64,000 nt of DNA from Pestalotiopsis fici W106-1 (Eukaryota; Ascomycota; Sordariomycetes; Amphisphaeriales; Sporocadaceae), in NCBI RefSeq assembly GCF_000516985.1, contig NW_006917106.1, positions 183,024-247,023 on the forward strand, written 5' to 3'. The notes under the pieces were generated by a model, which saw nothing but the letters and a program-made list of their open reading frames with translations, did no database searches and was not told where the DNA came from. Below are positions 21,852 to 32,653 of this stretch, piece after piece. Positions within the stretch are counted from its first letter, which is position 1. Each line of letters starts with the position of its first letter. A program made the position numbers and the translations under genes.

Positions 21852-23713
21852 ATGCGTATATCTTCGAGTCTGAGCTGCCTCTACGCAGCCGCGACGGTCT
21901 CTGCAGCACCTTTTCTCACTCAGCTGGATAGCTCGACCTGGGTCTTTGGCAACGATCTATTCAACGTCACTCAAGGTTCGGTATACGCAACCGAGGTGCA
22001 CTATGGCGGTCATGAGTTGGTCGGGACTGCTGCTGGGCACTACATGGGTTACGGTGAGCACAGCATGGCACGGATTGTCAGCCGCGAGGACCCCCTTCAT
22101 TACTGACACCATCTGGTAGACGGAGAGAACAACTTTGAATGGACCTCTGCTGCCATCGTCTCAGAGGGCGATGGGTATATCGACATAAGTTTCTCTTCCT
22201 CAGCGGGCGATCTTCACTGGGTCATATTCGATGGCCTCGCGGGATCGTACCAGTACTTTGTAAATACCGCCGTGCCGGACTTGAGCATTCTGAGAACTTT
22301 GTGGAGGCTTGACCCATCCTTGTTCCTCAACGCAAGAACCTACCTGCGAGATCAGCCGCTGCCGGATTTCTCGCTGTATGCGAACGCGACAAAGGTGCAG
22401 GATGAAACATGGGAACTCAGTGACGGCACATTCATCACCAAGTATGACTTTTCCGACTTTGTGAGAGACCGAGATTACTACGGCATCTATGGCTCAGGTG
22501 TAGTTGGCTCGTGGTATATATTTCCAGGAGGTGATTACCACAACTCGAATCAGCTTAGTCAGACTTTGACTGTACGTAACCTGTGGCGGAGAAAAAGATG
22601 CAAGAGAAGCTGATGGTTTGCAGGTACATCGAGAGTCCTCTACGGGCGATTCTGTCCAGCTCAATGTCTTCCAAGACACTTCCCATTTCCGAGTTGGCCA
22701 AACCACTCCGCAGCCGGTCGGCAAGATTTGGGGCCCGTGGCTTTGGTATCTGGTATGTAGGCCTCCAATCCGTTGTTTCCACCTGCGCAGGCTAAAACAG
22801 GAAACAGAATGATGGCTCACTGGAAGACGTCGAGAGGCAGCGCCAGGATGAACTGCAAAGCTGGCCATACTCGTGGCTCAATGATACAGCCTACCATCGG
22901 CGAGGAGAATTGTCGGGAACTCTCAAGCTTTCCGACGGACGCGCAGCGTCAGGTGCTGCTGTCTATCTTGGTGACACCAACACTACGGTCAGGCCATTGA
23001 TACAGGGTAGCAACTACTATTACACCGCAGACGCTGATGAGAATGGTCAATTCTCCTTTTCACAAGTCCGTGCCGGTGAATATGGACTGTATGCATGGTC
23101 AAACGGTGGTGATATTGGAGATGTCTATTCCAATTTTACAACCACCAATGTCGTCGTTTCTGAGGGCGAGGCTACAGAACTGGGTACTCTGAGCTGGGAC
23201 ATCTCGGGGCTCCAAAGGATCTTCCAGATCGGCGACTTTGACAAGAAGGCTCTCGGCTTCAAGAATGGCGGCCCACCATACCAACACGGTGTGGCGGATC
23301 AAAGTCCAGCCAACCTGACATACGACATAGACGCCTCGGACGTCTCGGACTGGTATTATGCCCAATCACTCATCGGTACCTGGACCGTTCAATTCGCCTT
23401 GACAGCAGCGGATGTAGCAAACCATACCGACCGTGGAGCGCTGCTGAGCGTTTCACTTGCCGGATACTCGCAGAGTGCCGCACTGAACATTAGCGTCAAC
23501 GGGAATCTTCTAGGGTCGCTGGATAAGGACAGTCTCGCTTCCGACCCAGCTCTTTATCGTTCCGGAAAAACGAGCGGCGAGTGGAGGTTCTTTCAGTACG
23601 AGATTGGCCCCGGAATTCTTGTTGAAGGAACAAACACTATTGATTTTACCATCACGCGGTATACTCAGTGGAGAGGGTTCATGTGGGACAGCGTGATTTT
23701 GGAGTGGCTGTAG
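21852..23713 (+). CDS. Secreted rhamnogalacturonan lyase (PL4)
   Basis: Four exons: 21852-22053, 22120-22571, 22624-22752 and 22808-23713. Introns of 52-66 nt give 562 aa. The signal peptide ends near A-A-A-T-V-S-A-A-P. The N-terminal catalytic region (about 20-260) has the family pattern of Y-G-G-H-E-L-V-G, H-W-V-I-F-D-G-L-A-G-S and Y-G-I-Y-G-S-G-V-V-G-S-W. It is followed by a small beta domain (about 290-390, L-S-G-T-L-K-L-S-D-G-R-A-A-S-G) and a C-terminal jelly-roll carbohydrate-binding-like domain (about 397-562, starting R-I-F-Q-I-G-D-F-D). This three-domain layout is that of polysaccharide lyase family 4. These enzymes cleave the rhamnose-galacturonate backbone of pectin rhamnogalacturonan I by beta-elimination outside the cell. 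Full length and intact. It suggests a plant-associated or saprotrophic habit. Confidence 0.9.
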
Positions 23714-24629
23714 ATAAAGTCCATAGTCATGTATTTATCACCTATATTTGCTGCATAGCTGACACAGCTACATCGGTTTTGTCGATTGGTGCCAATGACT
23801 TCCGTTTTTTGTTCATATTACCAACAAAAATTAGAATAGAGCTGTCTGGATATGTACTAGGTAGTAAACATACCGCTGATTACCTCTGGGCTGAGCGTAT
23901 ATCTACTAACCTAGGAAGTTTTATTGGCAGGTAGGAGTACGTCGTAGTATGGAACATGAATACAGCCCCTCCATCTCAGTTCTGCGTAGGCTAAAGTAGA
24001 TTGTGGGGGAATGTATGCGCTAGACTAGACCTAGACAATAAATGACAACCTGTGCATCAACATGAAGCCACTGTGACAGATGAACTCGTGGGTCAACGCT
24101 ACAGACTTGTGGCTTTTCCGAGGCAGTTGCCGATAGTAGGAGTCATGGGCACAATTCAAGCCATTCACCAATCCTTTACCCCAGCTTCAGAACGTATATC
24201 ATCGCCATTACTGAGGGCGCGATAGGTCTTATCTCGCATGAGGGGCACAAATGGGCATCAATTCATTGGCCAAGCAGTCGTTATCGGGGGGAGAGGGGCC
24301 GGGCAGAGCCAATGACGCACGGCGCCTCTACACCTATGCCGGCTTATCGAGCTTGTCGCACTGTTAGTGAGGCCACTCAAGGCATTGGTCTATGCGATTG
24401 GTCGAAGGGATAGCTTTCCCTTATCGAGGCATATTACGCATGTTCTTCTCTTCTTCCACGGAAGACTTGCTAGTGTTTATGAAGACACGGCTCTCGTGCT
24501 TGCAATATATGTAAGTGAGTCGGTGCATAAGAAAACCGGTTGACATATATTTGCCGGACCTCCCTCGTTTGTGTATACAATCAACGCCCTCTTCTTTTTC
24601 TTGGTACTATCGCAGCATTCAATAGCACA
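23714..24629. other. Intergenic region
   Basis: About 900 bases holding the 3' flank of the lyase gene and the promoter of the amine oxidase gene. No gene is seen. Confidence 0.4.
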
Positions 24630-26896
24630 ATGGGTTCCAACTTTGTCGCATCTGACCTGCATCCTTTTGATCCGCTGACGGCCAGCGAGATCGAAAAGGC
24701 TATTAGCATCGTCAAGAAGGCACATGGCGATGTTTTCTTCAATGTCGTTGCCCTGCAGGAGCCGCGGAAAGCGGAAATGACAGCATGGCTACAAGATCCG
24801 AGCAATGCACCCAAGCCCAAGCGTGTCGCTGACGTGGTTGTTATTGCGCCTGGTGGGAAAGTATATGATGGTCTCATCGACATCGAGACCGACAAGATCA
24901 TTAGCTGGGAACTACTCGATGGTCTTCAGCCTATCGTGAGTACCATCCATGTCCCACACATGTACAAAAGTGACTAATGCGCAATGTCATAGATTACCAT
25001 GGAAGAGCTGATTGCCGTCGAGCATGTATGCCGCAAAGACCCCAAGGTTATCGAGCAGTGCAAGATTAGCGGCATCCCGGAGGAAGAAATGCACAAGGTC
25101 TACTGCGACCCCTGGACCATTGGATATGACGAGCGCCACGGCAGCAAGGTCCGCCTCCAGCAGGCACTCATGTACTACCGGCCGAATGTGGACGATTGCC
25201 AGTACCAGTACCCTTTGGACTTTTGCCCAATCTATGACGCTGATAAACAATCCATCGTTGCTATCGATATCCCAGAGATCAGGAGGCCACTTAGCAGAGC
25301 TCCTGCCATCAACTATCATCCGGCAGCTGTGGAGAAGAATGGGGGCTATAGACAGGACCTCAAGCCGATCAACATCACACAACCCGAGGGCGTGTCTTTC
25401 AAGATGACTGGACGTGAGATTGAATGGCAAAACTGGAAGTTCCACATTGGATTCAACTACAGAGAAGGCATTGTCTTGAACAACATCACAATCAACGAGA
25501 GGGGTACAGTGCGGCCAGTCTTCTATCGTCTTTCTCTTGCAGAGATGGTTGTTCCTTAGTAAGTGGACTTTTTCATGTTGAAAAAAGAAAACATTTTCTG
25601 ACCAGAACACAGCGGCAATCCTGAGCGCCCGCATCAACGCAAGCATGCATTTGATCTGGGCGAATATGGCGCCGGGTACATGACAAACAGCCTATCTCTC
25701 GGCTGCGATTGCAAGGGTTCCATTCACTATCTTGATGCCGAGTTTCCCTCCAGAGCTGGTGGTATTCGCACAATCAAGAACGCCATTTGCATTCACGAGG
25801 AAGATGCTGGCATTCTGTTCAAACACAGCGATTTCCGTGACGATTCTACTATTGTCACTCGAGCCAGAAAGCTCATTGTCCAACAGGTATTCACTGCGGC
25901 CAATTATGAGTACGCCATTCAATGGATTTTCCACCAGGATGGTACCATTCAGCCCGAGATCAAACTGACGGGTATCCTCAACACCTACGCCATGAACGCG
26001 GATGAAGACACCCACGGCTGGGGTACGCAGGTGTACCCCGGTGTCAATGCACACAATCACCAACATCTCTTCTGCCTTCGCGTTGATCCCAACATTGATG
26101 GGCCAGATAACACCGTCTTCATGTCTGACGCGGTGCCGTCGGATGCACCCGTGGGCAGCCCTGAGAATTATTACGGAAATGCGTTTTATGCAAAGCGCAC
26201 AAAGTTGGCGACAACAGGCGAGGCCTCGACAGACTACAATGGACGAACCGTTCGGACATGGGAGATGTGCAATACCAACAAATTACACCCATATAGCGGC
26301 AAGGCTGCATCTTACAAGCTCATAAGCCGCGAGGTCCCACCACTGCTACCTAAAGAGGGATCCTTGGTTTGGAAGCGAGCTGGATTCGCCAGGCATGCAG
26401 TCTCTGTGACTAAATGTAAGTTGCCCATTCCGTTGACTACCTAACCTACCTACGTATGAGGATATCATGATTGACACTTGCTGCAGACAAAGATGACCAG
26501 CTCTGGCCAGCCGGCCGCCATGTACCTCAGACATCGGGAGAGCCATCGCTGGGTCTTCCGGAATGGATTGGTGACGGTACAGAATCCATCGACAACACCG
26601 ATGTTGTTCTGTGGCACACTTTTGGAGTCGTCCACATCCCTTCGCCCGAGGACTTCCCAGTCATGCCAGTCGAACCCATCACTCTTCTCCTCAAGCCAAG
26701 GAATTTCTTCACGAATAACCCCGTGATGGATGTTCCACCCAGCTATTCTAGCACGCCGAGCCAGGTGGCAGCCGGGAACGCAGGCGTGCTAAATGCAGCT
26801 GATAAGCTCAGCAAATTGGCATTTACGAACGGCACTAATGGTGCCAACGGTAGTTGCTGTGGAAGCAACTCAACGAATGGAGTAAATGGACACTAA
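24630..26896 (+). CDS. Copper-containing primary amine oxidase
   Basis: Four exons: 24630-24935, 24993-25558, 25613-26415 and 26487-26896, giving 694 aa. It oxidises primary amines to aldehydes with release of ammonia and hydrogen peroxide. The topaquinone precursor Tyr389 lies in the motif A-N-Y-E-Y. Copper ligands are in H-N-H-Q-H-L-F (His440 and His442), with the third His in W-H-T-F-G-V-V-H-I-P. The catalytic-base region is A-F-D-L-G-E-Y-G-A-G-Y-M, followed by the L-G-C-D-C signature. The N-terminus H-P-F-D-P-L-T-A-S-E-I is typical of the peroxisomal yeast/fungal class. The last 35 residues are an unusual Asn/Gly/Ser/Thr tail with C-C, and no SKL-type peroxisomal signal is seen at the end. 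It is next to P450, dehydrogenase, dioxygenase and monooxygenase genes, which may use its aldehyde product. Confidence 0.93.
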
Positions 26897-27169
26897 GAAC
26901 ACATGTTTCGTATATTTGGCACATTCATGAAAGTTCTGATGATAAATAACGAGTTTCGGATGACGAGCAAAGGCTCCAAGATGTACATATTGAGTAGCAC
27001 GAACTAAGATTGTTACATTTTTCGCACTCAGCGAGCAAGACATAATGCAACTCCTGTGCTATTGACTTGGGAGAAAACAAAACGAATCGCTGCTTCTGGT
27101 CGTGGTTGAGAGTTTAACACATGATCACGCATTGCATTTGCGTGTTTTACAAGGAGCAGAACTCGATTT

Positions 27170-28925
27170 CTAAATGTCCTTTCGTAGAGGATCGGATTTC
27201 CGTGTTTTCTCAGCCTCTGCCATAATGATAGCGGCCCTGTCTTTGCTTCTTGGAGATATGTCGGCTGGAAAAGGGAGTGGTTTTGGATTTGGTGTCGGTT
27301 CGTACTGGATATTCAGTTTGATCTCTTCTTTTGTAACAGGATCGATAGGTGTTTTGATATCGAAGCCCCATGCAATACGTGCCACCATTACCGTCAGAGA
27401 ACGCTCAGTAAAATTGGTACCTGGACAGGCGCGACGACCGTAACCAAACGAGGTAAAGTTGGTTAGATTGGGATGGACCGTCAGCGGCTCTTTATATGTT
27501 GGGAAAGCAGGATTGAGCCAACGGTCGGGGTTGAATGCGGCACCGTCCGGATAAAGGTCGCGCTCCCTGAGAATCGAACTAGGGCATTCATGGTAAGTCG
27601 GCTGCCTTGAACATAATCCTGCGAGACTTACCTGTAGTTTGCGTGCAGAATAGTACCCTTTGGTATGAAGTATCCCTCGTAGAAGTCATCCTCTTCAGTC
27701 ATGTGTGGTATACCAATCTCTGCAACAATGGATCTCCACCTGATACCTTCCTTGACAATGGCGCGGACAATGGGAAGGTTGGGGAGATCTTCAAAAACCG
27801 GAAGCCTCTCCGACCCAACCACGCGATCCACCTCATCCTGAAGCTTCTGCTGCCAGTCCGGGTATTCCATCATGGCCACAATAAAACTCAACACGGCATT
27901 GTATGGAGATCTGGTGCCCGCACCAACCAAGGCATACAAAGTATAATTAGCCTCCGGGCGATCCAACCCAAGATTCTGGCGGTTCTCTATGAAATGTCGC
28001 ATCCAGGAATCTGGTGCCGACCCGTCTTTCATGCCTTCTCTGACGCTATCTTCGAATGAGTTCATCTGAGACTCCATTCCATTTGCGAGCCTGTCTAGTT
28101 CTGCATTCGATGGAACAAGCCACGTTGGTAACTTGAGCAGGGACGGAATTAGGTTTCCTAAATATTTATCCGGGCGGAAAGTGTCCAGTATATCGTCGGT
28201 GTACTTGCTGGACTCTAGCACCTCCTTATCATTCATACTGTCAACGCTTTGACCCAGTGCGAGGCGAAATATGACTCCATACGCATAGCGTTCAATATGG
28301 CTGTTGAAGTCTTTCGGCGTCTCAATCAGATGCTGAAGGGTGTATGCTGACTCGAGTTCGATGAAGGGTTCGTAGGTGACTGCCACCGTGCTGGCAAGGA
28401 CGCTATGTAGGGCTTTACGTTGGCGACGCCACACGTCTTTTATTCCAACATAAATTAGCAAGTGGTTCTGTGCAAAAGAAAAGGGGTTGGTTTATACCAT
28501 TCTTTCCCATTAATGCTGTTACATAGTCACGGGAGACATAGGCGGCAGCCGGTGGTGTCCCTCGCTCAGAATAGTTGTTCCCTCGCTTGACAAAAAGATC
28601 ATTTGTTGCCTTTTCGGTACCGAGAACTATTTGCTTCTGGCCAAAAATGCTGAAAGCAACAATGGGTCCATATTCGCTGTTCCATTTGTTGAATGTAGGG
28701 ACTAGATTCGGACCTTGTATGTCCAGGATATTACCGAGAAGAGGGAGACCTGAGGAGACCATAAATTAGTATTGTGCAAATGAAATCAGTTTTAGTTATA
28801 ATACCTTTTGGCCCTGGAATGGGCTTGGCTCCTCTCGAGCGTTGGCGGTACGACAATGTGGTTAACACATACACCAGTCCTAAGCTGATGAATGCCCCAA
28901 GGGCTACCGTTTGTAAGCTCAGCAT
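27170..28925 (-). CDS. Cytochrome P450 monooxygenase
   Basis: Four exons read on the minus strand: 28925-28805, 28749-28498, 28436-27632 and 27578-27170, giving 528 aa. The start ATG (28925-28923) leads into an N-terminal membrane anchor (about 1-25), then the proline hinge P-I-P-G-P-K-G-L-P-L-L-G-N. Diagnostic motifs are W-R-R-Q-R-K (helix C), K-E-G-I-R-W-R (ExxR), F-N-P-D-R-W (PERF-like) and the heme-binding F-G-Y-G-R-R-A-C-P-G with Cys444 as the iron ligand. The I-helix reads G-A-G-T-R-S-P, not the usual A-G-x-(D/E)-T. The third-exon acceptor (28437) was chosen because it restores frame and has a CTAAT branch site; the fourth-exon acceptor gives the expected S-I-L before the meander. The substrate is unknown. 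The family appears to be E-class group I. Confidence 0.88.
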
Positions 28926-29712
28926 ATTCAAAGAGTATTTTGTGCTATTTTAAATTAAAGATATTCAAGAAGCTTGGATAGAAAGAATGTCCGCTCCATT
29001 GTCTTTAAGTACTTGAGACCTGCATGGTAACTTGAGGGTAACCGTTCTGCTGACTGTGATTTCTAGATCGCTACTAATTATCTAGAACGGGTTAGCTATA
29101 GTGAGCAAAACCAACCACACATCTGACTAAATGGATTATAGGAATAGTGACTCCCATTTGAATGACTATAGCGGCCGCAAGTGATGCGCCTATTATTTAG
29201 CGCTGACGATTATCAGACCTTGATAAGTCTCCGAGTTTCCATGTAAGTCTCCGAAGAGTACTATAATTTTTAGTCGTAATTGCGCCTCAATCAGCCAAGA
29301 GTCCCTGTCTTGAAAATCCTGGAGGGCAAGGCGAGATCCAACAAGGAGAAAAGTGTAAAAAAAAAAAAGGCAAATTGAATAATTAGGAAGTATGAGCTCT
29401 TGCCGTTGTCTGCAAGTAATGAAACAAAAATGGGAAATTGTGTAAAATTTTTGATAAATATACGTGTTTAATACCAGAGCCCAGGCCCAGCTGAATTGCT
29501 ACGTCATCTGAATTATCCTCTCGGGCCCCCAGATCGAGTGGGTGCATTAAGTGATACGAAATGCATTTCAGTCCGTATACTCTGTCATTCATTTGGTGAA
29601 CTACCTCTTGCTTTGAGGTTGCCTCGACCACACTCAAGTGGCTGCGTTTGTACTACAGTCTGAAGTACTCTCTTCCCGCTCTGTTATGTGGCGTCACCAC
29701 AAGCGATTATAA
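28926..29712. other. Intergenic region
   Basis: About 790 bases, AT-rich with an A12 run near 29358. It holds the P450 promoter and the dehydrogenase 3' flank. No gene is seen. Confidence 0.4.
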
Positions 29713-30717
29713 TCACTCTACAAAGGATCCCGCCATCCTCAATGAGTCTTCCCACAGGCGAGCTTCACTAACTGGCTCATAAGTTTGTCTGACATAGCCA
29801 GGGCTGAAAGTGTTACGATCATCCTTGCCGCGCTCTGCTTCTTGGCAGTCCTCGAGGTATTTACCTCCCTTGTTTGCCCATTCCTTGCCAACAGCAGCAA
29901 GTACCGTTGTGGCGGCTCCCTGGGCCGGAGACTTTAGTACTTTGAATAAAGCTTCGTTCGCCATGATTTGTTCAACAAATCCCTTTCCGACGTATCGAGA
30001 AATGTTGGTATTGACGCCACCTGGATGAAGGCTCGTAGCCCGAAGGTGACGAGGTCCGTATCGACGATCGAGTTCATTAGCCATGTAGATACTGGCGAGC
30101 TTGGACTGAGCATATGCTGCACCAAACTTATAGGTACCCCCGTGGAAGCTATAATTGTCGCTGTGGGGGAGATCCGCAGCTCGGTGAGCAGAAGAAGAGA
30201 CATTGACGACTCTCGACGGGAAGTTTTCAGTTGCGCTACCCAACAATGCGGGCTTCAAAATTTGAAAGAGGAGGAATTGGCTGAGGTAATTGACGGCAAA
30301 GTGCATCTCATGGCCATCCTCGGTCGTCTCAAGACTGGGGACACCCATTATTCCTGCATTGTTGATGAGAATATTGACTTGATTATTTGACTTGGCGAGT
30401 ATAGTTCGAGCAGCATTGCGCACACTGTTGAGCGACGAATTGTCCATTTCAACCAAGGAGACATCGTGATGCTTAGCAAGATCACCAAGGACCAACTCAG
30501 CTCTCTGTACATCACGAGCGGTGAGAATGAGAGTGGCACCAGTGGCAGATAGAGCGAGAGCAGTCTCAAGGCCGATACCAGAAGTCGCGCCTGTCACAAC
30601 TATCACTATGCCTGCAAGCTTGCCCTCCAAGCCCTCGTCTTGAATGATTTGAACAGCGGTCGGGCGTGCATCGCCTGGTCCCTGAGGATTGGCATGGCTA
30701 TTAGTATAACGACCCAT
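29713..30717 (-). CDS. Short-chain dehydrogenase/reductase
   Basis: A single-exon 334-aa protein with a classic Rossmann-fold layout. The cofactor motif T-G-A-T-S-G-I-G is at 42-49, N-N-A-G at 119-122, the catalytic Ser region V-S-S-S at about 173-176, and the catalytic Y-A-Q-S-K at 202-206 (Tyr202, Lys206). An Arg shortly after the second beta strand (T-A-R-D) favours NADP(H) over NAD(H). Overall pattern (N-Y-L-S-Q-F-L-L, H-P-G-G-V-x-T-N) is that of the retinol-dehydrogenase/WW-oxidoreductase-like group, whose fungal members act on diverse alcohols, aldehydes and ketones. It is transcribed in the same direction as the neighbouring P450 with about 790 bases between. A role in oxidising or reducing a product of the P450 or amine oxidase is inferred from position. 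Confidence 0.9.
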   Translation of the reverse strand: MGRYTNSHANPQGPGDARPTAVQIIQDEGLEGKLAGIVIVVTGATSGIGLETALALSATGATLILTARDVQRAELVLGDLAKHHDVSLVEMDNSSLNSVRNAARTILAKSNNQVNILINNAGIMGVPSLETTEDGHEMHFAVNYLSQFLLFQILKPALLGSATENFPSRVVNVSSSAHRAADLPHSDNYSFHGGTYKFGAAYAQSKLASIYMANELDRRYGPRHLRATSLHPGGVNTNISRYVGKGFVEQIMANEALFKVLKSPAQGAATTVLAAVGKEWANKGGKYLEDCQEAERGKDDRNTFSPGYVRQTYEPVSEARLWEDSLRMAGSFVE

Positions 30718-32653
30718 TATAGGCGCAAGCGTGGGTAAACACTCTTGAAACTAGGTCTGAGAGCGCACAGAGTAGATAATTCAGGAAGCTAGGACAAAGA
30801 GGTACAAGGGGTATAAGAACTAGTCAAGTATGTAGAACGACCTGAAGATCAAAACCTGGTAGTGAAATATTGTGGCAAGCAGCGCTTGATCTCAAAGAGA
30901 TATCTTTGTATTTATATTTCGGTTTTATATACGGTAAGCCTAGTTTACTTTCCCTGGCACATCTATTCCAACATTCATGTTCCATGATGCTAGCAATGAA
31001 GTGTCTCTGTATGAACCTAGGTAAATATTTACGTGAAGACTCGACGATCATTCGCGAAGCTTCCGCTGATGAATGATGGCTGCCTGTTGATACCTACAAG
31101 GATAAGCATCTACCTCAGGGTACCCTAGCAGGTATTTCATATATTCAAGGCTCGTGGGATACCTTGGGGCATGTTAGCGGCGACCGCTCCAACGGCCGAA
31201 CCTGAGAGATGATCCCATTTGTCGCCTTCTGTGATCAAACATAACGGCATGCACACACCATACTGGTAATTCGAATATCGCATGTCTGGTCGATCGATCA
31301 GATAGACGCCACATCTCCTTGGCTTGTCCTGCTTATTCTGGATGACCAGGGACAAAATTTCTCTGGGATCACCGGGGCAACTGAGCAGGTCGTGCAAGGC
31401 GAGGAAGAGGAGGTGCAATAAAGCATTGCCTAAATATTCTGATTGTGCTGCATCCTCCTTGAATATATTCCCTTCCGTTTCCACCAGTGGACATGGACCG
31501 CGTTACTACGGTGGAGGCCGTCATGCACAAAATCCGGGCTATCAAGAGTAATCTTGTCGAGCAACGGTGCCTTCCTAGATCGTATCCCTAGATCCACATC
31601 TCCCTGGGGGCTTTCCCCTGCATACCGAGTTTGCAGCTACCGCATATTTTATAATCCACATGCTCAGCGGTGGATTAGTGAAAAGTCTGAAGAAAGCACT
31701 TCGCAGTAGCAACATCAGGTGGAGAGCCGCAGGTAACATGATACAATCGAGTGCACCTCACTACCTACCAGTGAACTCATATAACACAATTGGTGTCAAT
31801 CTAGGCATTTATTTACAGCTCTTGGAAACTGAAACAGGTCATTCATTCTGCTTATATTGCTCGTTAGTCCTTGAATCGCGACTTGGTTATGAATAGTCGG
31901 AATAGAAGTAAGAAATTCCCAATTGGACATTCTAAACAAGAGGAATTCTGCTAAAAAGTAGTTTCAAGCCTAGATCAAAACTGTGATCATCAATCGGATC
32001 CTGTTAACAGATTCGAGGTTGTCCTCCGACTTAGCAAACGGTGCCCAGGTTCCTGCCATATGATGTGAAAAATGTGCGATTAACAAAAGGCTATATAACT
32101 GAATCATACGGTAAATTTGCAGTAATTTGCAGTGATTTTTCTCCTCACTTCTTTAGAAATAATTCAAGGAACATACGGAGTGTAAAGAGAAGAGAGGAAT
32201 GGGAACATTGCGGATAAGAAACACAAATCAAGCAGTGTAGGTACAGAGACTTTTGCTAGTTCAGTGTATAACACATACCTACCACTGCTAATATTCCGTA
32301 CGTAGTGCACCTGAGCTAGAACCCCGCCCCCGCCCCCGCAATACACCACTACATTATCAACTTACCCGGCTAGTAGTGGAAAGCGGCGGCCCACTCAGCG
32401 CGGAATGGACTGGGACAATACCCGTGTGAATCACCACCAAATTCCGATTCCGATTCCCACAAGAGATGGTCGTGATGTGATGCCTGTATGCACGCATGTC
32501 CCGAGCAACTCCCGTAATCCACTTGGTACTTCGGCTTTGTTGCGGTGAATTCCAGATATATATGGTGTTCAGAGACACCGAGCGGGGCTTCTCGTCGGAC
32601 TGATTCAGTCTTATTCCATTTTGTATTCCATCACTGCGTCCAAATCCACCAAA
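30718..32653. other. Long divergent intergenic region
   Basis: About 1.9 kb between the divergent dehydrogenase and homogentisate dioxygenase genes, containing both promoters. A minus-strand frame at 31137-31484 stays open for over 110 codons but has no ATG and no recognised motif. No gene is called. Confidence 0.4.
32557..32563 (+). promoter_or_regulatory. TATA box of the homogentisate dioxygenase gene
   Basis: TATATAT lies 97 bases before ATG 32654, within a plausible core promoter distance. Confidence 0.45.

Noticed and set aside
24540..24629. Upstream in-frame extension of the copper amine oxidase
   Set aside because: The hydrophobic extension uses a non-ATG start; ATG 24630 gives the conserved N-terminus.
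27541..27632. Reverse-strand GTTCGATTC resembling a tRNA T-arm
   Set aside because: It spans the last P450 intron acceptor and exon, and no complete cloverleaf can be drawn.
31137..31484. Minus-strand frame of about 115 codons between the dehydrogenase and dioxygenase genes
   Set aside because: It has no ATG start, no recognised motif and a stop just upstream; most likely chance.
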